Below, piece after piece: positions 37,099 through 49,296 of a DNA stretch of 64,000 bases. This stretch comes from Chelonoidis abingdonii (taxonomy: Eukaryota > Chordata > Testudines > Testudinidae). The stretch spans positions 60,619,965-60,683,964 of the forward strand of contig NC_133771.1 of NCBI RefSeq assembly GCF_003597395.2, written 5' to 3'. Numbering within the stretch: position 1 is the stretch's first letter; every line of letters starts with the position of its first letter. Made by a program: the position numbers and the translations under genes. The notes under the pieces are model-generated. The model searched no databases and was not told where the DNA came from. It worked only from the letters and a program-made list of their open reading frames with translations.

Positions 37099-38067
37099 AA
37101 TGTAAGGAGAAGGCCTTTGTCTGTAGCCATATTGTAAGGCCTAAAGCCTGAGGCTTTTGTTTGCAGCCAGATTAAAAGAGCAGCTGAGCAGCAGGAAGTC
37201 ACATCCTCATATTCTATCTAAATTCCATTAAAACAATGTAATATCAGGCTGTTAAGAAGGAGACCCCGTCCTAATAGCACTCCCTATCACCAGATAAAGA
37301 AACAGATCTTAAGATGGTTAAAGAAAACTTAGTTTATAGCATCCTGTCTAGCAAGAAATCACTTATCAATAGCTGTAGTTGTAAACCCTCATTTCTTTAT
37401 TGTTTTGTCATTATGATCCTCGTTTCTCTATTGTTTGTCTGTGTGATCTCTGTCTGGTTCTTTGATTATTTCTGTCTGTTACATAATTAATTTTGCTAAG
37501 TGTAAATTAATTAAGGTGGTCGAGTAGGATTGGTTAGAGAATTTTGTTTTAATATGTTAGCATTGGTTAGTAAAATTTTAGTATAATGATTGGTTAAGGT
37601 ATAGCTAAGCAGGGCTGGAGTTTCACTGTATAAACTGGGCCCAAAAGAGAGTTCTTTGGGTACCAACTCCAGGACACAGCCCCAAAGATCAGAGCTACCA
37701 GATCTCAACACTCTGCCAATGACACTGTGGAGAAACGGGAGTCCCCCCAGATGGACTTGATCCTGACTGGCCAGCAGGGAAAAATTCATCTCTTTTATGT
37801 GGAGTGGTGAGCATTGTATGTATGGTATGTGCATTCTCTTTTTGGTGATTGTTAATATATAGAGGTTATATAGGATATTATTGTGTAAGGTTCTTTCACT
37901 GGTAAAAGGCCCCGCAAACCTGCAGAGTGTAAGATTATGCTTGAGCCCACAGAAGGGTGAGGGTGGGTACCTGAATTGACAGGGGTACGCCTGAGCCTTA
38001 GGGACAGGGTAAGGGTGGGTGCCCCTAGAGTGTGTGAGTAACAGAGAATTTTGTGCGGGTAACACCA
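37099..38067 (+). mobile_element. LTR-like block
   Basis: Starts with two related TGTAAGG...GGCCT...GCAGCC units (37099 and 37131). It has several CCAAT-type attggtta words (37528-37595) and a TATA-like gtataaactggg at 37628. It ends near gtgcgggtaaca at 38065. This promoter-like order fits an LTR in the same orientation as CD109. No internal retroviral sequence follows. A 184-codon minus-strand open frame across 38065-37511 has no recognisable domain. Confidence 0.45.
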
Positions 38068-38297
38068 GTTCTATTCACATCATGTAAAGCAAAACTGTAC
38101 TCATTTTCCTCAGACTTGCCTGTGCTATATAATTAAGTTACAGGGAGTGCCGCTGATGGACCTCAGTCCTTTCCATCATCTTCTGTATTTCCATGCAGTA
38201 ATCAGACGACAAGATGATGATAATATGAAAGTAGAATGAATTATATTGTGAAAATAGAAAGGATTAAAGAAATGCTGTCTGTACCTTTAAGCAAAAC

Positions 38298-38621
38298 TGT
38301 TGGAATGCTGCAATCCAGGTGTCAGGAATACAGACATTAACCATAGAACAATTGCATCGTTTAAGGGCAATTGGTGAAGTATTAGCCTTAGATCGATAAG
38401 AGTTAGTAAGGAAGTAGGATATGCATGCTGTGCCCCAGGTGAGTTTTCCTGTCTGTTGCTTTCTTTGTCCCTTTGTCTAAACTCCTGCCCTTTTATCTGT
38501 ATAAATAAGACTGTTTGGGTCTTGCATGGCCACTCACATTATCTGGGTGTTATTGGCAGAGCGCTGCGCTAATAAAACAGAGTGGTCTGACAAATTGTGA
38601 GTCCTGATTCTAACTTTGACA
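38298..38621 (+). mobile_element. Solo LTR candidate
   Basis: The 324-bp block begins TGTTGGAATGC and ends TTTGACA. It has a TATA box (ctgtataaataagac at 38499) and a polyadenylation signal aataaaac at 38571, spaced as in retroviral LTRs. No matching second LTR or target duplication was found, so ends are approximate. Confidence 0.55.
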
Positions 38622-39996
38622 ATGATAATCTGGGAGAGAATAGCAAGCTCTGTTGTCATCAGATGAATTCAATAAGCTCTGTGGCAGCTTTAGGTCCAAA
38701 CCAATGGCTGAATCAATGAGGGTGCAGAGAAGTATTCCTGCTGCACTCTCTTCCACAGGAATCCTGCCACTGCAAGACAGAGCAGGATTCCCCAGGATCC
38801 AGGCCAAGGTGATGCTCTGTAAGGGTCACTTTGATGCTCCACTGAGCAGGATCATGGTGCATGCTTATTAGATGCTGATGTTGTTCTCTGATCTGCTGGC
38901 CATGGCCCCTTAGGTTGGTGTACCACTGAGTGCATTCCCGTATGCTAGAGAGGGATGCTACCTAACAGTTCGTGTGAGTGGGAATCTTGTCCTGCCTTTC
39001 CCTCCTTTTGTGTGTTAGCCCTTAACTAGCATGCTTCTTTGCTTACTTTTTAGCAGACAAGATGTGTCAACTCCTCAGTTTGGGCAATTTGTTTTTTATT
39101 TGTTGGTTTCTCTAATTTGCTTTTTGTTAGAGAGACAAGGTGGGTGATGTAATGTCTTTTATTGAACCAACTTCTGTTGATGGGAGAGACAAGCTTTCGA
39201 ACTTACAAGGAGCTCACTGTCTTATTAGTTTCGGTGATCTATGGCCATTATTAGGACAGAGCTTTTTAGCTTTGCAAAAGATGAGTAGTGAGTTAGTTTC
39301 ACTATGGGATCAGTTGAATGAAATGCTTGGAGGCAATTCTTCTATCCGAGAGAGCTCACCAATATAGAAAGCATTTAAAATACTTTTATAATGGAACTAA
39401 TGAAGTTCACTACACATTTGGCGCAACACCAAGAGTGAGATTTTGTGCCTCTTAGACTACTCTATGGCTGTCCCTACTAATAGCTGTTCAATTTTTCAAT
39501 TTTTTTCCAAACTGATACACAAGAACTAAATAAAGAAATGAAGAATTTGGAAGAAAGAATATTGGCCAATAGCCGTTGGTGTGCTAGAGCAGTGGTCAGA
39601 ACATCTGGAGAGAAGAGATGGGGTTACATGCCACCTTTCTGCTCTCTTGGTCCTAGGGCTTACAAGGGCCTGAACTTGGCTTGGCACAAAGCTGCTGTAA
39701 CTTGCAATAGTAGATATAGGACCCAATCAGCTGCTTTACTGGCCAGTGCATGGTTTTGTGGTCCTGCCCCTTCAAACTCTGACATGTCTTCTCCCCAACC
39801 TGGAATACCACCTATTCCGGGTCAAGCTCGGGGGTAGGAACTGCAGGAATGTGAATGCTCTGTAAGGATTGTTAGTTAATTGTTGCTGAGGATGCAACTC
39901 ACTAAGAGCTACGGTCTTTTTAATGTTGATGTTTTTGATAAAATGAGGCTTGCTGGCAGAACTTTATTTTATTTTTCTCTTCCCTTCTTAATTTAG
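38622..39996. other. Intron sequence upstream of the microexon
   Basis: Contains the 39127 repeat fragment. 39538-39837 has an open + frame with no domain. The last 40 bases are T-rich (ttttatttttctcttccctt), the polypyrimidine tract of the microexon acceptor. Confidence 0.45.
39127..39215. repeat. Repeat fragment shared with 24811
   Basis: acaaggtgggtgatgtaatg and cttttattgaaccaacttct match the 24811 copy; agacaagctttcgaacttac follows. It belongs to an abundant turtle repeat with a stem-like aagctttcga core. Confidence 0.6.
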
Positions 39997-40025
39997 GTTC
40001 CTTTGGAACTCTTGTTCTTCCAGCA
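39997..40025 (+). CDS. CD109: CD109 29-nt microexon
   Basis: A 29-nt exon lies between acceptor atttag (AG 39995-39996) and donor GTAAGT (40026). Its first two bases complete the glycine codon left open by the 3506-3666 exon. The product GSFGTLVLPA is the expected link between FEK and LPLNS in CD109 (human has the closely similar GSFKTLTLPS). It ends at a codon boundary, matching the phase-0 start of the next exon. Without it the flanking exons would be out of phase, which supports it independently of similarity. It would be easily missed by gene finders because it sits between introns of 36.3 and 5.7 kb. Confidence 0.85.
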
Positions 40026-41462
40026 GTAAGTATTCTTTTCTGGTGCTACTTGACATTCATAGTAAATGTTTATGTTGGATAACTGCAGTCTCTCAATGCT
40101 TCTTTTACTAACTTAGGTTGATGACATGATATATTTTAGTGTTGTGCAAAATGCAAATTATTTTCACACTCATAGAATGGATGCCCCAGCTGACCAGTGA
40201 GCCTGGGAGATCCAAATCCAAATGATTTGTAGCTTGTTACAGAATAATTGAAGGGTTTAGAAGGCAAGTCCCAGCATCAACTGGCATAGGACTCTAACAT
40301 CTGAACAGCCTTTACACTGCTTAGTTTATGATTGGTAGACATCATTCTTCCCAACACACTAGATGAATAGTGACAAAACCCCCATCCACGAATATTAGAT
40401 CAAAATTTTAAACAATTTCACCTTGATGGTGTTCATACACAATACTCTTTTGGAATTGCATTCTCTAGCAAACAGATTTTCCAACTTAAAACAATATGTT
40501 AATCAGATATTGCAAAATGTATGTGGAAAGTGAATTCTGAATTTGTAATAATAAGTATTCACATTGGAAACCTGATCTTAAGAGTTATGCTATCCTATCA
40601 AGTAACACATTTTACCAAGGGCTAGTTTTCAAAGGTTCTGAGCATCTGCAACTCCAAATGAAGTCAATGGGAGATGCAGATGCTAAGCATCTTTAAAATT
40701 CAGACTCCAAATAATGTGTGTATTCAGTCAAAACAATTGAATGAGACTGACAAATATCAAATATTTGAAGCAACACTCATAGTGAACAGTTGGTGAATTT
40801 TGAGAAATCCATAGGTTACAATATATTTGCACAAAACTTTCATTCAGCAAACAGACTAAGAATTGCAGCCTATTCATGGATACTGCAGGAACAGAAAAGA
40901 GTTTAATTCACTGCTTGTATTAATTATTATGAATTATTTGCTCACTTCTTAAAGAACCACTCCCTTCTTAAACACCATTATTTCCCACAACCTTTGAAAG
41001 GAGGTAGTTGCTGTGATTTTAATACATAGTGAATAACCACATAAAGCAAGGGATGAAAACTGATTTTGAGCCAGATTCTGCCTATGAAAAGGCAGCTTTG
41101 TGATGCTCCAGTGCTGTTCTAACAGGCCAGTGGGAGTCTTTCCTGGTGAGGGAATCCCTACAGCAACTCTAGGGCGCCCCTTCCAAGCTTTATTGCTGAA
41201 GCCTGGGTTTTGTTGGGGGAAATATGAATGTGACCAGAGCACGCATCAGTTCCTCATGATCCCCACCCACCATAGTGGTCTCTAGGAGACTAGTACAAGC
41301 CTGCACAATTTAGAGCAGCCCCGAGGCTGTGCTAATTTGTGATGAAGACTGAAATTGTGTACCGGCCAGTTCCAGGAAGCGTTAGATCTAAAGGTGGCTC
41401 TGATGCAACCCGAGGAGTCTGTAGAGTTCATCTTATAGTGTTTTTAATTACTATCTGAAGCT
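40026..41462. other. Intron sequence, nothing recognised
   Basis: No repeats delimited. 40640-40700 carries a ctccaaatgaagtcaatggg palindromic phrase seen elsewhere in the window. Confidence 0.4.
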
Positions 41463-41470
41463 ATGATAAC

Positions 41471-42158
41471 TAAGGCTAAATTTGTTGTCATAGTTATTTT
41501 TAATAAAAGTCAGGGGTAGATCATGGGCAATAAACCAAAAATTAATGGCGCCCGAGACCTGTTCGTGACTTTTGCTAAAAATAACAAGGGGGCAGGGCTA
41601 GATACGGGGAGGATTGGAGTCCCATAGTGGGACTGACAAGCTGAGCTTGTCTACAGTGGCCGCAGTGGGGGGCGCAGCCATGGGGGGCACACAGCCCATG
41701 CTCCAGAGCTGGCCGCAACTGCGGGACAGGGATGTGTAGATCCAACTGAAGCTTCTGCCAAGCCCTGGCCACAGCCGGAGAGGGATGCACAACCCTGGGA
41801 AGCTGTGAAGGGGATGTGTGGCCCTGGCTGCAGCCCCACCAAGCCTGGGATGCTGTGAGGCTAGAGCACATGGACCCAGCAGAAGCCGCTGGGCAGGGGC
41901 ACATAGCCCTGGCTGCAGCCCTTGGTGGAAGCTGCGGGGCTAGGGTGTGTGGTCCCGAATGTGGCATGTGGCCCTGGCTGCAGCCCCCAGCAGAAGCTGC
42001 AAGGCTGGGGCTGCAGGGTCCTGGTTCCAGCTAGCCTCAGTTGCAGGGCAGGGGCACATAGTCTCACCTCCGCCTCCTGAAGCATAGAAGTCATTGAGGT
42101 CCGGAAAAGTCATGGAATCCGTGACTGCCATGACCTCTGTGACTAAGTTGTAGCCTTA
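41471..42158. mobile_element. Non-autonomous hAT element with perfect TSD
   Basis: Begins taaggctaaatttgttgtca and ends agttgtagcctta. The 8-mer atgataac is identical at 41463-41470 and 42159-42166. Sub-terminal tttttaataaaagtcag and ggtccggaaaagtcatgg mark the same family as 62885-63416, here in the opposite orientation. The GC-rich core holds several degenerate tgcagcc...gaagctg repeats that create spurious open frames. Length 688 bp. Confidence 0.92.
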
Positions 42159-42166
42159 ATGATAAC

Positions 42167-43467
42167 TAATTCATTCTTTCAAGGGGAATTTTTTTTTTCG
42201 TTAGCATGGGTACAGTGTAATTGTCTGGTAATGCAATCTACATAATGTGTTACTGTGAGTTACTATTTTTGGTTGTCATATTTTCCTGGGCTGAGGTGAG
42301 AGCTCACGACAGTAACTGATGTGGTTTACAGCTGTACTTCTTTTATTCATAGCCCAACTATTATTATTACTGTTATTGTTAAGAAAAAGAAAGCGAGGGC
42401 AAGAATACCATTGTGAGTGAGAATCATTTTTGTCATGGCTGCGGCAGAAGGGAGTAATGAAAAAAGATGGAGAGTTTAAGTGGGAAAGCACATAATAAGC
42501 TCTTACTGGACACCACTCAAGAGTTGACTAACTCCTATTTGGTCAGGAAATGCCCTTTTTAGAGTATTTTTTTAATGGGGCTGAGGAGTTGGAGTTAATT
42601 GCTACCATTATTTTAGCAGTGACTTCCTGAGCTTGTGGTCTCTGTCAGCTGAGAAATGTAAGCAAGCATGCAAGATACTTTTAGTAAAACAGTTATGCTG
42701 CCTCGTTTCCCTATTACTGACTTCACATGCCTGATAATTTCCGACAACAGCATTAAGAAGAATGAAATAGCCAGGGTAGTGACAGGAAGAAAAAAAATAT
42801 TTTTTTTCAGGACGTGTTAGCATTATTAGGAAGTCAAAAAGTGATAGAGTAACCCATTTTGGCTGCCATTATTAATAATAATAAAAATCTATGAAAAATA
42901 TATTTGAGAACTGCAAATAATCAATGTGGATTTTTCAGTAAAAAAAAATCAAAACAAATCCTTGCAAGTGTGCTCATATAATAATTATTAAGAATGTTTT
43001 CCATTGCTATGATCAAAAGGAACAAGTTCTGTATTTGTTTTATCTGTTGTTTTGAAGGATCTTAATATTTCTTGGATTTTTTGATAGGGAATGTTGCCTG
43101 TTTCCACAATTAATACCATATAATTAAATACATTAAAATGTTTATAATTTTAACTTACATTTTTTTTTACATATTGAGCAAATTTTTTGACAAAAGTTAT
43201 AAGTGGGGCTGTGTCCATTTAGTTAACATTTTCTAGACTATTTAGCCATGAAGTCTGACAGGCTTAGAAGACATGAATCATATGTTCTTGGCAGTGTCTC
43301 TACTAAAGACTCCAGTTAAAAAAAAAAATCACCAAGTTTAGTGTGGCATTCCTCCTCAAAGATTTAGTTTGATAAGTCCTAATTTGAATGACGGTCTTGG
43401 TTTCTGTGATAAATGTGCATTTGGCATAGGAAACATATAGATATAACTAGAGAGAGAAAAGAGAAGA
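42167..43467. other. Intron sequence, nothing recognised
   Basis: AT-rich; short A- and T-runs; no coding or repeat motif. Confidence 0.4.
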
Positions 43468-43837
43468 CAGTAGAACCTCAGAGTTATGAACACTAGAATT
43501 ATGAACTGACCAGTCAACCATACACCTCATTTGGAAGCAGAAGTACATAATAGGCAGCAGCAGCAGAGAGAGAGAGACAGAGAGAAAGAGAGAGAGAGAG
43601 AGGAGAGAGAAAGCAAATACAGTACAGCACTGTGTTAAATGTAAACTACTTAAAAAACAAACAAACAGGGGAAGGCAGCATTTTTCTTCTGCATAGCAAA
43701 GTTTCAAAGGTGTATTAAGTCAATGTTCAGCTGTAAACTTTTGAAAGAACAATCATAATGTTTTTTTTAGTTACCAACATTTCAGAGTTAGGAACAACCT
43801 CCATTCCCGAGGTGTTCGTAACTCTGAGGTTCTACTG
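43468..43837. mobile_element. Tigger-type MITE
   Basis: TIRs are cagtagaacctcagagttat and gtaactctgaggttctactg; the 3' side is followed by TA. A second inner pair (gaacactagaattatgaact / tttcagagttaggaaca) is also present. The 370-bp interior contains a (GA)n microsatellite at 43564-43611. Confidence 0.87.
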
Positions 43838-45762
43838 TATATTTTAAGATATTTTCCGGTATGCTGTACTAATGATTTTCACTTTTTTCACTTCCTTATA
43901 TAAATAGAAAATTTACAAAGGAGAATAAAAATTCTCATTGATTTCTGTGTGCATACATGTATAGGTACACATTCTGTATAGACGTATGATTTAATCTGCA
44001 TAGTAATTGTATGGCATTTTTCCCACTCTGGAAATTGCATCCACTTGTATGACCTTAAAACAAATTTTAAAAGCAAGAGAGAATTTATTTACAGAATATG
44101 GTACAATATTTTTCAGCGCTGGGCCTGGTGAATTAACAGATGCAATTCTCATTACCAGTTTGAGATGTGCGTTTAATTTCCTGTATGTTTTACTGAAAAA
44201 TGTCTATCTATTGCATTTAAGTTGATATGATTTCAGAGGATTTACTCCAGATTTACACCATTCTAACTGCAAACAGAAGGTCATGTCACACCATCATTTT
44301 TTTTAGCAGAAATCAGCTGGGTGTTTTGTTTAAAAATCTGATGGCGCAACACGACCCAGAATTAGGATTAGCATGGGTCAAGGATCCACAGTACCCACTC
44401 CACAGGCTCACTTAGTATGTACCAGTGTCTTATTCAGGGTGAAACTCCCCTGTGTACCACCTGTCTCTCTACACTACTCAGGCCCTGTATAGGCACTGCT
44501 GAAAGGTTTTCTGCACGGGACCCGCGTAGAAAGCTATGATGGTGGCCAGCTGGGGGCAGAGCCTGGCAATTCACATTTATTATTGTTTTTCCTTGAAGTA
44601 TTGGAGGGAGATAATTATTTTGAAAAGTATTATTAGAAAAATTATAATGTGTGCGCTACTTACAAACTCTTAAGCCACTGTAACATGGCCAAATCAAACC
44701 CAATTTTCCCTGAAAGGCACTCTTCCTAGAGTGATGGCTCAGTTCCTCAAAGGTATTTAAGTGCCTAACCCCCTCCCCCATCCAATCCTGCATACTCTCC
44801 TTATCAGGCCTTTTGCTCAATCTTTCCAGGAAAATTTATTAGCAGACAGTGACCAAGTCAGGAAAATTTCAGCCCCCAAAGTGAAAATTGCAGAAATTGC
44901 TAAGTAACTGAACTAAAAAAAGGAGAGGGGCAAGTTGGGTGGAAATACTTGGGCAAATTTTAACTATACATTTTTCTCTGTGCTCCAGTTATATATGTGC
45001 ATACATAGAAACTCTCCTGCTTACATTTTAGGGAGTCTGATTATAGGCAGGAATAAGATGAAAATGTTTCAGAAAGGCACATCTGAATGAAAGTTCTCAG
45101 ACAACTAGCGGGTAATTGCAGGAATGACACTTTTAGAGTCAGACTCCTAGCTACCAAGTGCAATGTTTCTTCATGCTGGTGGGGCATGTTTAGGAAAACC
45201 ATGAGTGTTGGGTTCCATAACAGGCCAAGCTACTCAGGAAATAGGTTGGCTTGTTATGGAAGTCCAACAACCAACTCTGCGTCCAAACAGCTAAGGATTT
45301 CCATATGGGGAGGAAAGATCACAGAGATGGGGATGATGGTAGAGTGCTCATCACCATCATGTCATGATTTTGCTCACAATGGAAAAGTACCTCTGTGCAA
45401 TCAGAAGTAGTCTAAGTGGCTGCATATCCCAGGCAGTCTGCAGAGCTACTTACTGAGGAAGTTGCTTTTTCCTGGAGTGGGTCATTTGTTGCAGATTTCT
45501 CCAAAATGATATATTTAAAGACCAAACTATCTGGGTGGAAATGCACGTAGCAAAGCACTATCCGAAAACAGGAGACCTCTCAGGGAAGAATGGTACAGTT
45601 TTCACATTGAAAACATATTTCTCTTTTTGTGAACTAAATCAGTTGACTTGCTCCTAACAGTGTCAGGGTATACATGACATGTATTTATGAAACAAGCTTC
45701 CCTTCTTGTTTACAAACTGCAGTACATGAGACTGTAACAGAGATACTCTTTTTTTCTTTCAG
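43838..45762. other. Intron sequence, nothing recognised
   Basis: No conserved exon or delimitable repeat. The last 15 bases (cttttttttctttcag) form the acceptor of the next exon. Confidence 0.4.
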
Positions 45763-45993
45763 CTGCCTTTGAACAGCAGGCCTGGCAGTTATGAGTTACT
45801 GGTGAAAGGCCATGCTGAGGGCCAGCTGTTATTCTCTAACAGCACCAGCCTGTTATTTGAGCACAAGAGTATCTCTGTCTTCATCCAGACTGACAAGTCT
45901 CTATATAAACCAGGCCAAGAAGTGAAGTTTCGGATTGTCACTGTTGATCCTGATCTCAAACCTTTCAAAACTTCTCTAAGCATATACATCCGG
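45763..45993 (+). CDS. CD109: CD109 exon: end of MG1 and start of MG2
   Basis: A 231-nt, 77-codon, phase 0-0 exon lies between acceptor ctttcag and donor GTGAGT. It begins LPLNSRPGSYELLVKGHAEG, continues through the sequon NSTS, and contains SVFIQTDKSLYKPGQEVKF. The xFIQTDKxxYKPGQ motif is the classic start of macroglobulin domain 2 across A2M, C3, C4, C5 and CD109. It ends LKPFKTSLSIYIR, where human CD109 has a closely related segment before DPKSNLIQQW. There are no in-frame stops within the exon; a read-through reaches a stop at 46038 inside the intron. Confidence 0.95.
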
Positions 45994-46110
45994 GTGAGTA
46001 CACTTTGGAAATGTAGCAGTAAACTGGAATCAGCTTGACATTTGAATTTCCAGTCAAGTCAGGCTCCTGAGTATGCTCACATTTAACATGCAGCATGGGT
46101 TTTACTTTAG

Positions 46111-46236
46111 GACCCTCGAGGGAATTTGATTCAGCAGTGGTTGGCAGAGAAAGGTGATTTGGGTATGGTTTCCAGAAGATTTCAATTATCAACAAGCCCT
46201 CTACTTGGAGACTGGTCCATACAAGTACAAGTCAAT
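46111..46236 (+). CDS. CD109: CD109 exon: MG2 domain
   Basis: A 126-nt, 42-codon exon, phase 0-0, with acceptor ttttactttag and donor GTGAGT. It encodes DPRGNLIQQWLAEKGDLG and ends LLGDWSIQVQVN. DPxxNxIQQW and GxWxIxV are conserved in MG2 of the alpha-2-macroglobulin family. The preceding intron is only 117 bp, in sharp contrast to the others, so the two exons form a compact MG2 block. Confidence 0.95.
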
Positions 46237-47185
46237 GTGAGTATTAACACTGTTGAATTGTATAGAAGGTTAGTTCCTCCTGCTGGACAGTGAAATTCTC
46301 CACAGTTTAAGAATGAAATTTAAGTTTTCAATGAAGAGACAAAATAGAAACAAGTATAAGCCCTGAGGCTGAGGCTTCTTGAAGCCAGTGTGAGTCTGCC
46401 TGTACAGAGCTCATTGCAGGACTGAGGCTATAGGATGGGAAAACTAACAAAACCTAGGTAAAGGTTTTAATAGTATATGGTTTTGTAGCAAACTAGAATT
46501 CTGGACATTCTAAATTAAGGTGCATATTTCATCCTGAGTTTTGAGTTTTGGTTTTGACAGTTAATGTTACAACTTAAATGTTGTTTAAAATTAGTTAGGT
46601 TTTTAGAAGTATATCTTTATGAAAGAAAGAAGTCATGGGAGGTTGCAAGCAGACTGTTCTGGTGTCTTGAGAAGAGGCACACTTAGATTTATTAATGACA
46701 GGCAAGTTTACAAAAAATCAACATGGTATGCAGCCAGTCACTGGCTCAAGAGGCCATAGACTCAAACACTGGAGCTGTAATTTTAAAAAGGGCTGGATAG
46801 TTTTATTACATCAGAAGCTCAGAAATTTACACTAGTGACTGGGAGAGCCATTAAAATGACTGAGTTATGCACAATAGCAAATACTTGAGTAATAAAGCAA
46901 TGATAAGGCATCCCAAAATGTATCACTAAACTTGTTTAGTTGGTAAGTTGTAATTTATAAGAGTTTCTAACTGTTTACGATATTTCTGCACAGTCTATGA
47001 AATGTTGATTTTCATAGGGCCCTATTAATAGGACTCTGTATGACTGCAGGGGTTCATCCCCTAGCAGCTTCCAGTGCAGGATTGGGAGCTTCTACAGTAC
47101 ACCTTTAAGAGAAGATATAGTTCATAATTATAATAAAAACAAAAATGATTCTTTACAAAATCATAAAATGTTACTATAAATTCAC
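46237..47185. other. Intron sequence, nothing recognised
   Basis: AT-rich with no delimitable repeat; tcatagggccctattaatag at 47015 resembles a hAT terminal word but no second end is visible. Confidence 0.4.
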
Positions 47186-48530
47186 TCAGTCTAGATAGGT
47201 TTCAGAGTAGCAGTCGTGTTAGTCTGTATCCGTGAAAAGAACAGGAGTACTTGTGGCACCTTACAGACTAACAAATTTATTTGAGCATAAGCTTTTGTGG
47301 GCCAGAGCGCACTTCATTGGATGCATAGACTGGAACATACAGCAAGAAGATATGTATAAATACAGAAAACATGAAAAGGTGAAAGTGGTGGAAGCCATAC
47401 CAACTGTAAGAGGCCAATCAATTGAGATAGCTATCATCAGCAAGAATAATAAAAAAAACCTTTTGAAGTGATAATTGAGATGACCCATTCTGTGTGGACT
47501 CCTCCTGAAGGTCGAAACAACAGACTGGACTTCTATCTACTTCTAATAATGGTTCCGTCGACGTGCATGGCTGAAAATTGGAAAAGTGCGCATCACTTGC
47601 CCCCAACCTCAGCCGTGCTGAACACAATTGCCATCAACAGCCTCCGGAACAACTCTGACATCATAATAAAAAGGCTGACAAAGGAGGGCTGTTGTCATCA
47701 TGAATAAGTTGGATATATGAACAAGAGGCTTAGGCAGCTCTCTAAATCCATATTCTACAGGCCATTACTCTATCCCACTGATGATTACCAAAGAAACTAC
47801 ACCATCTGCTCAAGAAACTCCTTGAAAAAGACAGGACAGATCTTGTCCAGACACATCCTTAGACCCTGACAAAAGATATTCTATTTTCTACCCGATCCAT
47901 AAAGCTGGATCCTGGCTGCCCCATCAATCTAAGCATTGGCATTCTAAGCATGGGATTGTCTGGCTTATGTGACCCCCCCTCAGGCCCAACACTACCAGCA
48001 CCCCAGCTATCTTCAAGACACCACTGACTTCTGAGGAAACATATATCCATCTCGGTGATTCTTCCAAAAACACCATCCTGACCACTGTGGAGCAGAAGCC
48101 CAACCACCAACATTCTCCACACAAAGATGGGACTAACAAGCATCAGGATAGTATCCTCCGATAATATCCGGCAAACCTGGTGGCTAAACTTTGTGACTTT
48201 GTCCTCACCCACAACTGTTTCACATTTTGGGGACAATATCTACTTCAAAGTCAGCGCACGCTGTGGGTACCTGCATGCCCCCACGTAGGCCAACATTTTT
48301 TATGACTGACTTAGAACAACGCTTCCTTAGCTCTCGTCCCCTACACCCTACTGTACTTGCGCAACATTGATGACATCTTCATTACTAGGACCATGGAAGA
48401 AGCCTTGAAGAATTCCACCATGATTTAACAATTTTTCGTGCCACCGTCAACTTCAGCCTAGACCAATCACTACAATGCATTCCATTCCTAGACACTACTG
48501 TGCTATAAGCGACTGGTCATATAAACCCCC

Positions 48531-49296
48531 CAGGACCGGCATCAGGGTTTCTGGGCCCTAGGCGATCGGGACAAATTTCGCTGCCCTGTGTGCGGGTCTC
48601 GCGGCTCCGGCGGAGCTGCCGCAGGCGATATCCTGTGGCAGGTCCACGGAGCCGCGGGACCGGCAGACCGTCCGCAGTACGACTGCGGCAGGACCACGGA
48701 TCCTCCTGACCAGGGGGGGGGGTTGCCCTGGGCTGCTGCGTCACGCGGCGGCTCCGCTGACCGGGGGGGGGTTGCTGGTGCTGCGGCAGCGGTCTCCGAC
48801 ACCCGGGAGGGGGTGCCCTGGCTGCCGGGCTGCGGCTCGTCTGACCCCGGGTGGCGGTCGCCCCGGCTGCCGGGTCACGGGCGGCAGCTCGCTGACCCTG
48901 GGGGGGGTGCGCCCTGGGCTGCCAGGTCGTCGTGCGGCGGCTCCCTGACCCCGGGATGGGGGGGGGGCGCCTCTGGGCTGCCGGGCTGCGTGGCGGCTAC
49001 CTGACCCCGGGGGTGGGGGTGGGGCGCCTGGGCTGCCGGTCGTGCGGCTCGGGGCTCCCTGACCCCGGGGGGGGGGGGCCTGGGCTGCCGGCTGCGGCGC
49101 GGCGCGCTGACCGGCGGCGCCCTGAGTCGGGGACACCTAGGCTGCCTGGCGGCAGCAGCGCTGTGCCAGCAGCTCAGCCTCTCCAGCAGCAGCGGCTGCA
49201 ACATTTAAAATTTTTTTGGGAGCGCCACTTTTTGGCGCCCCCAAATCTTGGCACCGTAGCAACGCCTAGTTCGCCTAATGGTTGCACCGGCCCTTG
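48531..49296. mobile_element. Very GC-rich hAT-like element nested in Penelope element
   Basis: Begins caggaccggcatcagggttt and ends gttgcaccggcccttg. It splits the Penelope RT (tcatataaac / acccccgccccattatcgg). The interior is extremely CpG-rich with tandem-like units of gctgccggg and tgaccccgggggg. The flanking C-rich 8-mers (aaaccccc / cacccccg) are only partly alike. The long open frames here are composition artefacts. Confidence 0.75.

Noticed and set aside
37511..38065. 184-codon open frame, minus strand
   Set aside because: Longest frame in its area but falls in an LTR-like block; no signal peptide, domain or family motif recognised.
41575..42131. Ala/Pro/Trp-rich frames
   Set aside because: Contained in the hAT element 41471-42158, repeated tgcagcc units.
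43564..43611. Possible CRISPR-like or regulatory array
   Set aside because: Simple (GA)n microsatellite inside a Tigger-type MITE.
45994..46038. Read-through of the exon ending at 45993
   Set aside because: GTGAGT donor plus exact continuation DPRGNLIQQW at 46111 show it is intron.
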